The notes under the pieces: generated by a model
What the model was told of the DNA's origin: nothing
The model's input: only the letters and a program-made list of their open reading frames with translations
Databases searched by the model: none
Source of the DNA: a bacterium
GTDB taxonomy: Bacteria; Myxococcota_A; Bradymonadia; UBA7976; UBA1532
DNA length: 35,065 nt
Reading direction: 5' to 3'
NCBI GenBank assembly: GCA_030426945.1
Contig: JAUHXL010000020.1
Span: forward strand, 1-35,065
Part shown: positions 34,682 through 35,065 of the stretch, in pieces
How the letters are laid out: the number at the start of each line of letters is the position of its first letter
Position numbering within the stretch: the stretch's first letter is position 1
Position numbers and translations under genes: made by a program

Positions 34682-35065
34682 TCAGTCCGCCTCGGCGAAC
34701 TCGATGCGGACCGTCCGGCGTCCCAACGTCTCGCCGTTGACCGCTTCGATCAAGTCTTCCGCGAAGTCGTCGTGCACCGACACGAGCGCGTGCCGGCTGC
34801 GCAGCTCCACGTGGGCGATGTCCTCGGGCAGGATACCGCCCAGCTCGGCGAGCGCCTCGCGCAGCGCGTCGGCCTTCATCCCGTCGCGCCGGCCCAGGTT
34901 GACGAACAGACGGGCGTGATCCGGCTCGAGGGGAGGCGGGGGGGCGTCTCGCGTCGCGTCGGGGCGCTCGGCGCGCTCGGGGCGGGCGGCGCGCTCGGGG
35001 CGGTCGCCGCGCTCGGGGCGGGCGGCGCGCGCGGGGCGGTCGGCGCGCTCGGGGCGGTCGGCGCG
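34682..35065 (-). CDS. DEAD-box RNA helicase, C-terminal part (cut by window edge)
   Basis: The frame is open from the right edge to a TGA at 34684-34682, giving 127 visible residues. The last 75 or so form a DbpA-type RNA-binding domain: A-R-L-F-V-N-L-G-R-R-D-G, then P-E-D-I-A-H-V-E-L and a closing G-R-R-T-V-R-I-E-F. Before it lies a Pro-rich linker and an Arg-rich repeat (34958-35065). This is the usual tail of DeaD/CsdA-type helicases that unwind RNA in ribosome assembly; the ATPase core would lie beyond the window. An internal ATG at 34879 is not the start, because the conserved domain begins upstream of it. Confidence 0.82.
   Translation of the reverse strand, partial: RADRPERADRPARAARPERGDRPERAARPERAERPDATRDAPPPPLEPDHARLFVNLGRRDGMKADALREALAELGGILPEDIAHVELRSRHALVSVHDDFAEDLIEAVNGETLGRRTVRIEFAEAD
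34958..35065 (-). repeat. 18-bp repeat coding R-x-x-R-P-E
   Basis: Six in-phase 18-base copies encode variants of Arg-Ala-Asp-Arg-Pro-Glu, running to the window edge and probably beyond. It is a basic, disordered RNA-contacting tail like the RGG-type tails of other DEAD-box helicases. Confidence 0.8.

Overview
The window is very GC-rich and reads as chromosomal DNA of a Gram-negative bacterium, most likely a member of the Myxococcota (former Deltaproteobacteria). Pointers are the GC-driven long antisense reading frames, several Cys-rich or calcium-motif lipoproteins, a giant cytoplasmic TPR protein, many GTG/TTG starts, a geobacter/myxobacteria-style GEMM-I riboswitch, and LPS-type housekeeping genes. 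The assignment is an inference; no rRNA is present to confirm it. I see no insertion sequence, phage gene, CRISPR array or other sign of recent transfer.

Layout. 1-1105 (minus): front of a penicillin-binding transpeptidase with a clear promoter. 1265-1372: tRNA-Met(CAT) and its terminator. 1390-3252: lipoprotein with 13 calcium-type repeats. 3320-6167: tightly overlapped operon of a lytic transglycosylase, pgsA and nadB. 6230-6512: two identical tRNA-Gly(GCC) genes and a terminator. 6582-7427: CpsD/ParA-like P-loop protein with an altered Walker A. 7583-11059: rpsA, an ihfB-like gene and a lapB-like gene, in the same order as in E. coli (lapA not found). 11116-12354: clpX with its own promoter. 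12606-16662 (minus): a small exported protein behind a c-di-GMP-I riboswitch, then a Lon-like AAA+ protease (TTG start), then an outer-membrane beta-barrel protein. 17016-18122: HDOD-domain signalling protein, divergent from the riboswitch gene. 18205-19663 (minus): class IV aminotransferase (pabC-like) overlapping a Cys-rich lipoprotein. 19923-31364: a 3,813-residue protein built almost wholly of about 50 TPR-type units of about 72 residues. 31381-32229: psd. 32230-32681: gene-free spacer with strong dyads. 32682-34034: SAM methyltransferase with a disordered N-terminal third. 34102-34635 (minus): small lipoprotein. 34682-35065 (minus): C-terminal end of a DEAD-box RNA helicase.

How it fits together. 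Most of the window is envelope and translation housekeeping: peptidoglycan (transpeptidase, transglycosylase), phospholipid head groups (pgsA, psd), LPS control (lapB-like), ribosome and protein turnover (rpsA, clpX, Lon-like). The two most distinctive items are the c-di-GMP riboswitch at 16669-16759, whose P1 stem appears to include the ribosome-binding site of the small exported protein and which may also lead the Lon-like gene, and the giant TPR protein, which has a second, longer periodicity marked by a repeated ILEP-Y hinge motif.
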